NCBI GenBank assembly: GCA_964633205.1
Contig: CAZWFN010000004.1
Span: 28,718-92,717, forward strand
Origin: CAYVQE01 sp964633205
GTDB lineage: Bacteria > Myxococcota > B64-G9
Reading direction: 5' to 3'
DNA length: 64,000 nucleotides
The notes below the pieces were generated by a model. It was not told where the DNA came from. It worked only from the letters and a program-made list of their open reading frames with translations, and made no database searches. How positions within the stretch are numbered: position 1 is the first letter of the stretch; the number at the start of each line of letters is the position of its first letter. Both the position numbers and the translations under genes were made by a program. Positions 9,073 through 16,771 of the stretch are shown here, piece by piece.

Positions 9073-9348
9073 ATGCAGGGTCTGAAATGGATGCTGATGT
9101 TGGTGCTGGCCGCCGGTCTGGTGCTGGGCGCGGCCTCGACCGCGAAGGCCCAGGATGAAGAGGGCGAGAGCGAGACGGTCTACAAGAAGACCACCATCAT
9201 CGACTTCTCGGACGTGCAGATCACCGGTGAGCTGACCAAGCCCGAAGGCTCGTACCTGATGAACAAGAAGAAGGCCGACTTCGATCTGCTCATCAAGACG
9301 CGCGGCAACTTCCTGCCCGAGATGCTCGACACCGTCGATCATCTCTGA
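9073..9348 (+). CDS. gltF: Small exported protein in the GltF position
   Basis: A 91-residue protein. The start at 9073 has GAGGAGG at 9061-9067; an in-frame ATG at 9049 lacks a ribosome site and would put a charged stretch before the signal peptide. The signal peptide MQGLKWMLMLVLAAGLVLG ends near TAKAQ. The mature part (about 65 residues) is mixed charged, with TTIIDFSDVQITGELTKPEG as its most distinctive stretch and a KTRGNFLPEMLDTVDHL end. It is named only from its place between the GltE-like and GltG-like genes, where M. xanthus has the small periplasmic GltF. The stretch before it (8949-9072) has no gene. Confidence 0.5.
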   Translation: MQGLKWMLMLVLAAGLVLGAASTAKAQDEEGESETVYKKTTIIDFSDVQITGELTKPEGSYLMNKKKADFDLLIKTRGNFLPEMLDTVDHL

Positions 9349-9395
9349 GCCGGCGGAACCGCATCCGCACACGCGCTGGGAGGCGAGGGAACGCC

Positions 9396-11378
9396 ATGGC
9401 GAAAAAGAGCAAGAAGAACCTACATGTCCTGTTGGAGGTGGTCGGTGAGGAAGACGACGGCCCCCAGGAGTTCGATCAGAAGAGCGTCATCATCGGCAGC
9501 GGCCCGACGGCCAACCTGTTGCTCGAGGACGACTCGGTCTCGACCATGCACGCCATCTTGCAGGCCGGCGAGCAGGACGATGAGGCGGTGCTGGTCGATC
9601 TCGGCAGCGAGGAGGGTATCGAACTCAACGGCGACGAGGTAGAGCGCGAGGCGGTGGTGCGCCGTGGCGACACCCTGACCATCGGCGAGGTGGAGGTGTT
9701 CGTGGTCGGGGTGGGACCGGACGCGGTGGCCACCAAGGCCGAGCGGCCGCCCGCGGCTGCCGAGGCGATCGACGAGGAAGATATCGAGGAAGAAGACATC
9801 GAGGCGGCCGAGGAGTTCGCCGGCGAGCCGACCAGACCGGATGCCAAGCCCGCCCGCGCGGCTGCCGCGGAGGCCCAAGAATCCGCCAAGCCCGCCAAGA
9901 AGCCGCCCAAGCCGCCGCCGAAGCGCAAGAAGAAGCCGGCACCGGCCAGCGGCACCCAGGTGGTGCGTCAACGCGACATCCCGCGCCAGCAGGAGCTGGA
10001 GGGACCGGCCTCGGGCCAGAACTTCTTCGAGCGCGAGCTGAACGACGAGGAAAAGCCGCGCCAGGACGACCGGTGCTTGGAAGTCAAGGTCATGTGGGGC
10101 CCCATCGTACTGGATGCGCGGCTGTTCGGGGAGAACGACACCGTCACCGTGGGCGAGGATCCCAAGGCAAGCTTCCAACTCGGCCTGGACCGGCTGCCGG
10201 GCGAGACCTTCACCCTGTGTAGCCCAGGGGGCACCGACGGGCACGTGGTCCACGTGGCCTCGGGCATGGAGCTCGACGTACGCCGCCAAGGCAAGTCGCG
10301 TGAGGTGGGCGAGCTGCCCTCCCAGGGTGCGGTGCGCACCTATGCGCTGCGGCTCGGCGATCGGGCGCGGGTGCTGGTGGGCCAGCTGGCCTTCGTCATC
10401 CAGTACACCAGCGGCGCTCGCGGCGTGCGCAGCACGGCCGCCTACCGGCGCGACTTCCAGATGGGCAAGTGGTGGTGGACCTTCTTCATCATTGCCGTGG
10501 GCATGTGGTTCGCCATCGACTTGACCCCCAAGCCGGGGCGCAGCGGGCTCGACTACCTGAAAAACCCGGCTCGGTTTGCGGCTCTGATAATGCCCACCCA
10601 GAAGCAGGAGAAGAAGTCCTTCGAAGAGATCAAGAAGAAGAAGGAAGAAGAGGCCAAGAAAGACGAAGACGCCAAGTGGAAGAAGGTCACCAAGAAGTCG
10701 AAGAAGAACGACGCCAGCGTGCCGCGCGAGGTCAAGCGCGAACGCGACCGCAAGGTGGCCACCAACGCCGGCATCCTGGGGTTGCTCAAGAAGAAGGGTG
10801 GCGGCACCGGGGACAACGCCTCGTCGGTGTTCGGCGGCGCGGCCTCGACCGACCTGGACAACGCCCTCGAGAGTCTCAACCGTTCCGGTATGGGCGATTC
10901 GGGAGGCTTCGGCGGTCTGGGCACCCGCGGCGGTGGCCCCGGTGGTGGCAGCGGTCTGGGACTCGGCGGTATGGGCACCTCGGGGTACGGCCGCGGCGGC
11001 GGCGCCGGCACCGGCAGCGTCAAGATCGGCCACCGCGGCAAGGCCCGGGTCAAGGTGCGCAAGGGCCGCACCCGCATCGTCGGCGGTCTGAGCCAGAAGG
11101 TGGTCGGCCGTTACATCAAGCGCTACTGGGCCCAGTTCAAGTTCTGCTACGAGCGCGAGCTGTCGAAGAACCCCAACCTGTATGGCAAGGTCACCTGTAC
11201 TTTCACCATCACCGGCAACGGGCGCGTCAGCGAGGCGTCGGTGCTGCAGAGTTCGATGCACAACACCAACGTCGAGCAGTGCCTGCTACGCACCATCCGG
11301 CGCATCCGTTTTCCCACCCCCAAGGGTGGCGGTGAGGTCATCGTGACCTACCCGTTCATGTTCACCACCGCCGGCTGA
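9396..11378 (+). CDS. gltG: Inner-membrane FHA / TonB-C-like protein, GltG (PglI)-like
   Basis: A 660-residue protein. Residues 8-107 form an FHA domain (SVIIGSGPTANLLLEDDSVS, then LNGDEVEREAVVRRGDTLTI), a phosphothreonine-binding fold facing the cytoplasm. A Glu/Ala/Pro/Lys linker and a second beta-rich, FHA-like region (about 225-345) follow. One membrane segment (WWWTFFIIAVGMWFAIDL) lies near residues 358-376, then a Lys-rich stretch and a Gly-rich stretch (480-545). The C-terminus (about 565-660: YIKRYWAQFKFCYERELSKN, then IRRIRFPTPKGGG and TYPFMF) is the AgmX/PglI C-terminal domain, related to TonB-C. This combination is diagnostic of GltG/PglI, which links cytoplasmic signals to the periplasmic Glt complex. 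Confidence 0.8.
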   Translation: MAKKSKKNLHVLLEVVGEEDDGPQEFDQKSVIIGSGPTANLLLEDDSVSTMHAILQAGEQDDEAVLVDLGSEEGIELNGDEVEREAVVRRGDTLTIGEVEVFVVGVGPDAVATKAERPPAAAEAIDEEDIEEEDIEAAEEFAGEPTRPDAKPARAAAAEAQESAKPAKKPPKPPPKRKKKPAPASGTQVVRQRDIPRQQELEGPASGQNFFERELNDEEKPRQDDRCLEVKVMWGPIVLDARLFGENDTVTVGEDPKASFQLGLDRLPGETFTLCSPGGTDGHVVHVASGMELDVRRQGKSREVGELPSQGAVRTYALRLGDRARVLVGQLAFVIQYTSGARGVRSTAAYRRDFQMGKWWWTFFIIAVGMWFAIDLTPKPGRSGLDYLKNPARFAALIMPTQKQEKKSFEEIKKKKEEEAKKDEDAKWKKVTKKSKKNDASVPREVKRERDRKVATNAGILGLLKKKGGGTGDNASSVFGGAASTDLDNALESLNRSGMGDSGGFGGLGTRGGGPGGGSGLGLGGMGTSGYGRGGGAGTGSVKIGHRGKARVKVRKGRTRIVGGLSQKVVGRYIKRYWAQFKFCYERELSKNPNLYGKVTCTFTITGNGRVSEASVLQSSMHNTNVEQCLLRTIRRIRFPTPKGGGEVIVTYPFMFTTAG

Positions 11379-11394
11379 GGGAGGACCGAAGCCC

Positions 11395-12069
11395 ATGAAG
11401 CCAGCCAACTGGACCGCCGTGCTGGCCGCCGCGCTGCTGTGGGCGGCGGCGCCCGCCATCGCCCAACAACCCGAGACCCCCGCGCCCGAGGACGAAGGCG
11501 AGGCCGGTGAGGAGGATGCGGCCGGCGAACAGGTCGACATGACCGAAGAGGTGATCTTCGAGCGCCAGACCGGCCTGTACTTCGAGGGCCGCGGCGGCGT
11601 GTTCTTCACCTTCGGGGGCTCGCGAGGCTACTCCAACGGCGAGCCCTTCTTCGGCTTCGAGGTGGGGTACGACTTCACCGACTGGTTCTCGCTGCAGATC
11701 AGCTACGCCCAGGGCTACCAGGCGGCCAATCCGATCAAGGACCCGCTGGCCTGCGGTGCCGGTGAGGACTGCAGCGGCTACCACATGGACTTCGGCCTGA
11801 CCTTCTTCAATGTCTCGGCCGATTTCGACCTCGTGGGAGGACGGCGCTGGGCGCTGGAGGCCCGCATCGGCGGCGGGGTGGCCCTGATCGAGCCCTCGGC
11901 CGAGCCGGGCCAGGCTCCGGTCGACGGCGATCTGTTCGGCGGCCTGCGCGCCGAGTACTACACCCTGCTCAAGCACTTCTCGCTGGGCGTCGAGGTCGAC
12001 TACTACCTGATCGTGCCCACCATGATCAACTCGATGGCCATCACCATGTCCGTGCTCTACAACTTCTAG
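11395..12069 (+). CDS. gltH: Outer-membrane beta-barrel protein, GltH-like
   Basis: A 224-residue protein with a signal peptide (cut near PAIAQQP, residue 24), an acidic Pro-rich spacer (PEDEGEAGEEDAAGE) and then barrel strands (LYFEGRGGVFFTFGGS, FFGFEVGYDFTDWFSLQISYA). It ends in Phe (VLYNF), the usual barrel end signal. It starts 16 bases after the FHA/TonB-C gene and is the last gene of the operon. In M. xanthus GltH is the barrel that closes the gltD-H set, which supports the name. The stop lies 25 bases from the convergent stop of the receiver gene, with no clear terminator between. Confidence 0.65.
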   Translation: MKPANWTAVLAAALLWAAAPAIAQQPETPAPEDEGEAGEEDAAGEQVDMTEEVIFERQTGLYFEGRGGVFFTFGGSRGYSNGEPFFGFEVGYDFTDWFSLQISYAQGYQAANPIKDPLACGAGEDCSGYHMDFGLTFFNVSADFDLVGGRRWALEARIGGGVALIEPSAEPGQAPVDGDLFGGLRAEYYTLLKHFSLGVEVDYYLIVPTMINSMAITMSVLYNF

Positions 12070-12094
12070 CGCCGCCAAAAGCGCGGGGCAGGGG

Positions 12095-12472
12095 TCAGCT
12101 GGGGTTTTCGCCGATCAGCTCTTCGACCGCCTGGTGCAGCTCGGCCAGCTCGAAGGGCTTGGAGAAGACGCGGCTGGCGCCGATGCCCTTGGCCAGCTTG
12201 AGGTAGCCCGCGGGGGCGACCCGGCCGCCGCCCGACATGGCGATCACCTTGACATCGGGGTTGTTCCGGCGCAGCTCGAGGATGGTCTCCATGCCCTCCT
12301 TGCCGGGCATGATCAGGTCGGTGATGATGATATCGGCCCCGGATTCGTGGAAGCGGGCCAGACCTTCGTTGCCGTCGGCGGCCTCGGCCACCGCGTGATG
12401 ATGGCGTTCGAAGTAGCGCCGCAGCAGCCGGCGCAGCTGCGGATCGTCGTCGATGACCAGGATTCGCGCCAC
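12095..12472 (-). CDS. Stand-alone response regulator receiver domain
   Basis: A 125-residue CheY-like protein made only of a receiver domain. The acidic pocket is D8-D10 (VIDDDPQ), the phosphorylation site is D52 (IITDLIMPG), the switch residue is S80 (AMSGGG) and the conserved lysine is K105 (FSKPF). There is no output domain, so it should act by protein contact or as a phosphate sink. It lies 39 bases downstream of a PilZ-like gene on the same strand and probably forms an operon with it. The divergent hybrid kinase (13399) is a plausible partner; this is inferred from proximity only. Confidence 0.85.
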   Translation of the reverse strand: MARILVIDDDPQLRRLLRRYFERHHHAVAEAADGNEGLARFHESGADIIITDLIMPGKEGMETILELRRNNPDVKVIAMSGGGRVAPAGYLKLAKGIGASRVFSKPFELAELHQAVEELIGENPS

Positions 12473-12511
12473 TGTGTCTCTTCTCTCGCCCGAGGCCCCC
12501 GACCCGCCGGC

Positions 12512-13279
12512 CTATTTGGTGACCTTCTTGCGGGCGGCCTGCTGGATGGGGGTGCGCACGTTGCCGCTCTTGGCCATGGCGCGCAGGTCGCTCAGCGGCA
12601 GCTTGCCCAGCAGCCGCAGCGCATCCGGCATCGGGGTCTTGGGGTTGCGCACCAGGTTGCGGCAGACCGTGGTCGAGCGGGTCCAGTCCCGGTTGCCCGC
12701 GATCATGCGCAGCGCGTCCGGATTGACGCCGGGCATCTTGGCGATCTGCTCCACCTCGTCCAGGGTGATGCCCGGGTTGCGCAGCACGAAGGGATGGATG
12801 GTCTTGTTCTTGTCGCGGATCAACAGCAGCCGCATGTCACGCCGGCCGCGCAAGGCGGTCCGCCGCTTTTCGTTGACCGACATCTGCTCGATCTGCACGT
12901 GGGCCGGCTGATCGTCGCCAGCCGGACCGGCGGCGCTGGGCGGCGTCTCGCCCGGGGCAAAGACCCGCGGCTCCTCGGGTTCGCCGGTGCCTTTGCCGTC
13001 GCGGCCGTCGGCGCAGGTCTGCTCCAGATCGGCGATGGTCTCGGCGGCATCGGCGCCGAACTGTACCGCCACCCCTTGGCCGGCCACCACCTGGACCACC
13101 TGGCCGGCCAGATCGAAGCTGCGCCCGTTTGGCGCGCGCAGCCGAACCCGCACCGGGGTGTACTGCTCGGGCCCGACATCGGTCTTGAGCAGCAGGCCGC
13201 GCATCCGGATCTGCTGCTGGCAGTCCCGCTGCAGCGGCTGCCAGTTGGGATAGACGATGTCGAATACCGGCTCGCTCAC
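12512..13279 (-). CDS. PilZ-like domain protein with C-terminal helical repeat
   Basis: About 255 residues. The start is uncertain: GTG codons at 13279, 13282 and 13360 are all in frame, and 13279 is chosen because the homologous-looking part begins there (VSEPVFDIVYPNW). Residues 1-85 resemble a PilZ barrel (RMRGLLLKTDVG, VRVRLRAPNGRSFDL, VAVQFG) but lack a clear RxxxR motif, so c-di-GMP binding is doubtful. A Pro/Ala linker follows. The C-terminal 120 residues are short helical repeats (HPFVLRNPGITLDEVEQIAK, then GNRDWTRS and LLGKLPLSDLRAMA), like HEAT or leucine-rich variant repeats. It is encoded together with the receiver protein, which suggests a signalling adaptor. Confidence 0.6.
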   Translation of the reverse strand: MSEPVFDIVYPNWQPLQRDCQQQIRMRGLLLKTDVGPEQYTPVRVRLRAPNGRSFDLAGQVVQVVAGQGVAVQFGADAAETIADLEQTCADGRDGKGTGEPEEPRVFAPGETPPSAAGPAGDDQPAHVQIEQMSVNEKRRTALRGRRDMRLLLIRDKNKTIHPFVLRNPGITLDEVEQIAKMPGVNPDALRMIAGNRDWTRSTTVCRNLVRNPKTPMPDALRLLGKLPLSDLRAMAKSGNVRTPIQQAARKKVTK

Positions 13280-13352
13280 CACGGCCCCATGGTCGCCGAA
13301 TGCGACTCCGAATGCAAGCCACCCGCTGGAAATCCCCGCGGAGAATGGCAAC

Positions 13353-13381
13353 TTGCTCACCTTGGCGAAGGGGGCTACGAT
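13353..13381 (+). promoter_or_regulatory. Candidate sigma70-type promoter of the hybrid kinase operon
   Basis: TTGCTC at 13353-13358, a 17-base spacer and TACGAT at 13376-13381. Transcription would begin about ten bases before the ATG at 13399, which supports that start over upstream ones. Confidence 0.5.
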
Positions 13382-13398
13382 GGGTGCGGGAGCGGAAG

Positions 13399-16300
13399 AT
13401 GGCCTCCGACGAGCGATACCGAATCCTGGCGGTCGACGATGAGCAAGATGCCCTCGACGTGCTGGCCGAGGTGCTCGAGAGCCAGTACCAGGTCACCACC
13501 GCGCTCAGCGGCGAGCAAGCGCTGGAGATCTTGCGCCAGCAGCCCTTCGACCTGCTGATCACCGATCAGCGCATGCCGCAGATGACCGGCATCCAGCTGA
13601 TCGAGGCGGCCAAGCAGATCAGCCCGGACATGGTGCGCATCATCCTGACCGGCTACACCGAGCCGCGCGATCTGATCGACGCCATCAATCGCGGCGAGGT
13701 CTACCGCTACATCACCAAGCCCTGGGACCTGAACGATCTCCTGTTCACCATCCGCAACGGGCTGGAGAACCTGCAGCTGCGGCGCGACAAGGAGCGCCTG
13801 CTCGCTGACCAGCAGCTCAGACTCAACGCGTTGACCGTGTTCCTCGACCTGAGCCGCGAAGCGGCGCGGGTCTCGTCCTATCAACAACTGGTCCAGGCGG
13901 TACTCAAGTACCTGCCCTACATCGTCGAGTTCGACGCCTGCGCCGCCCTGCTGGCCGACGAGGGCTCCGGCCGGGCACTGCTCGATATCCACTGCCGGGT
14001 CCCGATGCCGACCGCCCAGATGGAGCAGCTGCGGCGCGAGGCGATCGCCGCTTTCGCCGAGGAGATCGGTCACCGGATCGCCGAGGACGAGCTGCTGCTG
14101 CAGGTCACCGGCGATCAGACCCCACCGGCCGGTCCGGTGCCGGCTTTGCGCTCCGGGGTGCGGGTGCTGTTGCGCTCGGCGGGCGAGCCGGTGGGATTGC
14201 TGCACCTGGCCTCCCGCTCCGAAGGGGCCTTCCGCGAAGACACCCGCCAGCTGCTCGATATCCTGGCCAACCAGACCGCCGATATCATCCACGGCTTACG
14301 CGACCAGCTCTCGTCCGAGCGGCACCGCCTGGAGCTGATGGTCCATAGCCTGCCAGACGGCGTCATCATGGTCGATGATCGCGATCGGGTCTTCGTCATC
14401 AACCCGGCCGCCCGCCGCCTGCTGCACCTGGCCGCAGATGCCCCGGTCGATACCCGCTACCTCAAGGAGATGCTGGGCTTTTATCCCTTCGACCTGGTGC
14501 GCGGTTGGGCCGCCCGCGACGAGATCATCATCCGCGAGGAGATCCAGGTCTTCGAGCGCACGCTGCACTCGATCGTATCGCCGGTCACCCGGGGCGACAA
14601 GATGATCGGGGTGGCGGTGGTGCTGCGCGACATCAGCGAGCAGAAGCTGCTCGATCAACGCAAGGAGGAGTTCGTATCGGTGGTCAGCCACGAGCTGCGC
14701 ACGCCGCTGACCAGCATCGGCGGTGCGCTCGACCTGATGCTGCACCGCTACGCCGGCGACATCAACGACAAGCAGCAGCGTTACCTGGAGCTGGCCAAGG
14801 GCAGCTGCGACAAGCTCAACGTGATCATCGACGACTTGCTCGACCTCAACCGTTTCGCCGACGGCCGGCTGGAGATGGAGCTGCAGCCGCTGGTGCTCGA
14901 CGACCTGGTGCGTGAAGCGGCCGAGAACTACGCCGCGGTGGCCGAGGACAAGGGTGTGGCGCTCGAGGTGGCCGTGGTGGAGGCCGACGGTGGTCTGCGC
15001 ATCGAGGGTGACCGCAACCGGCTGCACCAGGTGCTCAATAACCTGTTGGCCAACGCCCTGAAGTTCACCGAGCAGGGCGGTCACATCCGCATCGAGCTGT
15101 TTCGCTCTCCGGCCGTGCTCGACCTGGTCGGCGTCAGCGTGTTCAACGACGGGGCCGAGATCGACGAACGCGACCACGAGCGGATCTTCGACAAGTTCGA
15201 GCAGGCGCGCCACAGCCGCACCGGCTCGGTCTCGGGCTCCGGGCTGGGCTTGAGCATCTCGAAGAGCATCGTCGAGTCCCACGGTGGCCGCATCTGGGTC
15301 GAGAGCGGACGCGGGCAGGGCACCCGCTTCGTCTTCACGCTGGCGCTGTCCGGCGAGGAGCCGCCGCCGGTGCAGCAGGAGGTGGCGCTGGCGCTCGGCG
15401 GCGAGCCGGCGCGCTTCAAGGTACCGCCCAAGGTGCTGGTGGTCGACGACGACCCCCCGACCACCTTCATCGTCAAGGGCCTGTTGATGGAGCGCGGCTA
15501 CAACGTGGTGGTCACCCACGACGGCCACGAAGCCCTGCGCCTGGCCCGCGAGCGCCAACCCGATTTGATCCTGATGGACATCCGCATGCCGGTGGTCGAC
15601 GGGTTGCAGGTCACCGACATTCTGCACCACGACCCCGAGACCCAGGAGATCCCGGTGCTGGTGGTCTCGGTGGCCGAGGCGGAGCAGGAGGCGTACCAGG
15701 CCGGGGCGGCCGCCTATCTGGCCAAGCCCTTTCGGCTGGGCCAGCTGGTGGTTACCGTGCAGGAGCTGCTGGCGCGGCACAACTTGATCACGCGCATGTT
15801 CAAGGTGCTGATCGTCGACGACGACGACGCCATCCGGGCCGTCTGCCGCGAGGTGCTGGAGAAGCAGGGCTACGCGGTGCTGGAGGCCGAGTCCGGGCAG
15901 GAGGGCCTCGATTTGATGGCCCGTTCGGCGGTCGACGTGGTGTTGCTCGACGTGATGCTGCCCGATTTCGACGGCTTCCAGATCACCGAGCGCATCCGGG
16001 CCGATCGCAACCTGGCCGACCTGCCGATCATCTTCATCAGCGCCCGCGGTCAGACCAGCGACAAGGTGCGGGCGTTGAAGTTGGGCGGCGACGACTACAT
16101 GGTCAAGCCCTTCGATGCGCTCGAGCTCGGCGCCCGGGTCGACTCGCTGGTCCAGCGCAAGGAGCGCGAACTCGATTCGAGCCCGACCACCAAGCTGCCC
16201 GGCTCCGTCGCACTGCAGCGCGAGATCATCCGGCGCATCAGCGCCGCCAAGCCCTTCAGCCTGTGCTACCTGGATCTGGACAACCTCAAGGCCTTCAACG

Positions 16301-16740
16301 ACTACTACGGTTACGCCAAGGCCGACGGGGTCATCGCCCAGACCGGCGACCTGATCCGCAAGGCGGTCGAGAAGCACGGCCAGGCCGGCGACTTCGTGGG
16401 CCACATCGCCGGGGACGATTTCGTACTGCTGACCGAGACCGAGCGCATCGACGCCATCGGCAACGAGATCATCACCAGCTTCGACCGCATCATCCCTTTG
16501 TACTACCAGGACGCGGATCGCGACCGGGGATACATCGAAGCCGAGGACCGCTTCGGCAAACTGCGGCGCTTCGGCATCATGTCGATCTCGCTGGCGGCGG
16601 TGAACGCCGCACCCGGGGATTTTCGCACCCACGGCGAACTGGCCGCCCGGGCGGCAGAGTTGAAGAAGCGGGCCAAGGCCGTCTCGGGCAGCGTGCTGCT
16701 GCAGGCTGGTGGTACCGACGAGCCGGACGCCGCGGGCTGA
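13399..16740 (+). CDS. Hybrid sensor kinase: REC-GAF-PAS-HisKA-HATPase-REC-REC-GGDEF-like
   Basis: A 1113-residue cytoplasmic protein. The N-terminal receiver has D13-D14 and phospho-site D56 (ITDQRMP). A GAF-like region (about 150-305) and a PAS domain (about 315-420) follow. The dimerisation domain has H431 in VVSHELRTPL, then an HATPase with GSGLGLSISKSIVESHGG. Two more receivers follow, with D727 (LMDIRMP) and D851 (LLDVMLP). The last 170 residues are a GGDEF fold (FSLCYLDLDNLKAFNDYYGY), but the signature reads AGDDF (1004-1008) instead of GGDEF, so cyclase activity is doubtful and it may act as a c-di-GMP or GTP sensor. There are no membrane segments. It is the first of three genes in an operon. 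Confidence 0.88.
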   Translation: MASDERYRILAVDDEQDALDVLAEVLESQYQVTTALSGEQALEILRQQPFDLLITDQRMPQMTGIQLIEAAKQISPDMVRIILTGYTEPRDLIDAINRGEVYRYITKPWDLNDLLFTIRNGLENLQLRRDKERLLADQQLRLNALTVFLDLSREAARVSSYQQLVQAVLKYLPYIVEFDACAALLADEGSGRALLDIHCRVPMPTAQMEQLRREAIAAFAEEIGHRIAEDELLLQVTGDQTPPAGPVPALRSGVRVLLRSAGEPVGLLHLASRSEGAFREDTRQLLDILANQTADIIHGLRDQLSSERHRLELMVHSLPDGVIMVDDRDRVFVINPAARRLLHLAADAPVDTRYLKEMLGFYPFDLVRGWAARDEIIIREEIQVFERTLHSIVSPVTRGDKMIGVAVVLRDISEQKLLDQRKEEFVSVVSHELRTPLTSIGGALDLMLHRYAGDINDKQQRYLELAKGSCDKLNVIIDDLLDLNRFADGRLEMELQPLVLDDLVREAAENYAAVAEDKGVALEVAVVEADGGLRIEGDRNRLHQVLNNLLANALKFTEQGGHIRIELFRSPAVLDLVGVSVFNDGAEIDERDHERIFDKFEQARHSRTGSVSGSGLGLSISKSIVESHGGRIWVESGRGQGTRFVFTLALSGEEPPPVQQEVALALGGEPARFKVPPKVLVVDDDPPTTFIVKGLLMERGYNVVVTHDGHEALRLARERQPDLILMDIRMPVVDGLQVTDILHHDPETQEIPVLVVSVAEAEQEAYQAGAAAYLAKPFRLGQLVVTVQELLARHNLITRMFKVLIVDDDDAIRAVCREVLEKQGYAVLEAESGQEGLDLMARSAVDVVLLDVMLPDFDGFQITERIRADRNLADLPIIFISARGQTSDKVRALKLGGDDYMVKPFDALELGARVDSLVQRKERELDSSPTTKLPGSVALQREIIRRISAAKPFSLCYLDLDNLKAFNDYYGYAKADGVIAQTGDLIRKAVEKHGQAGDFVGHIAGDDFVLLTETERIDAIGNEIITSFDRIIPLYYQDADRDRGYIEAEDRFGKLRRFGIMSISLAAVNAAPGDFRTHGELAARAAELKKRAKAVSGSVLLQAGGTDEPDAAG

Positions 16741-16771
16741 ACGTGGCGGGTCGGCTGAAGGCTGGCGCCCC

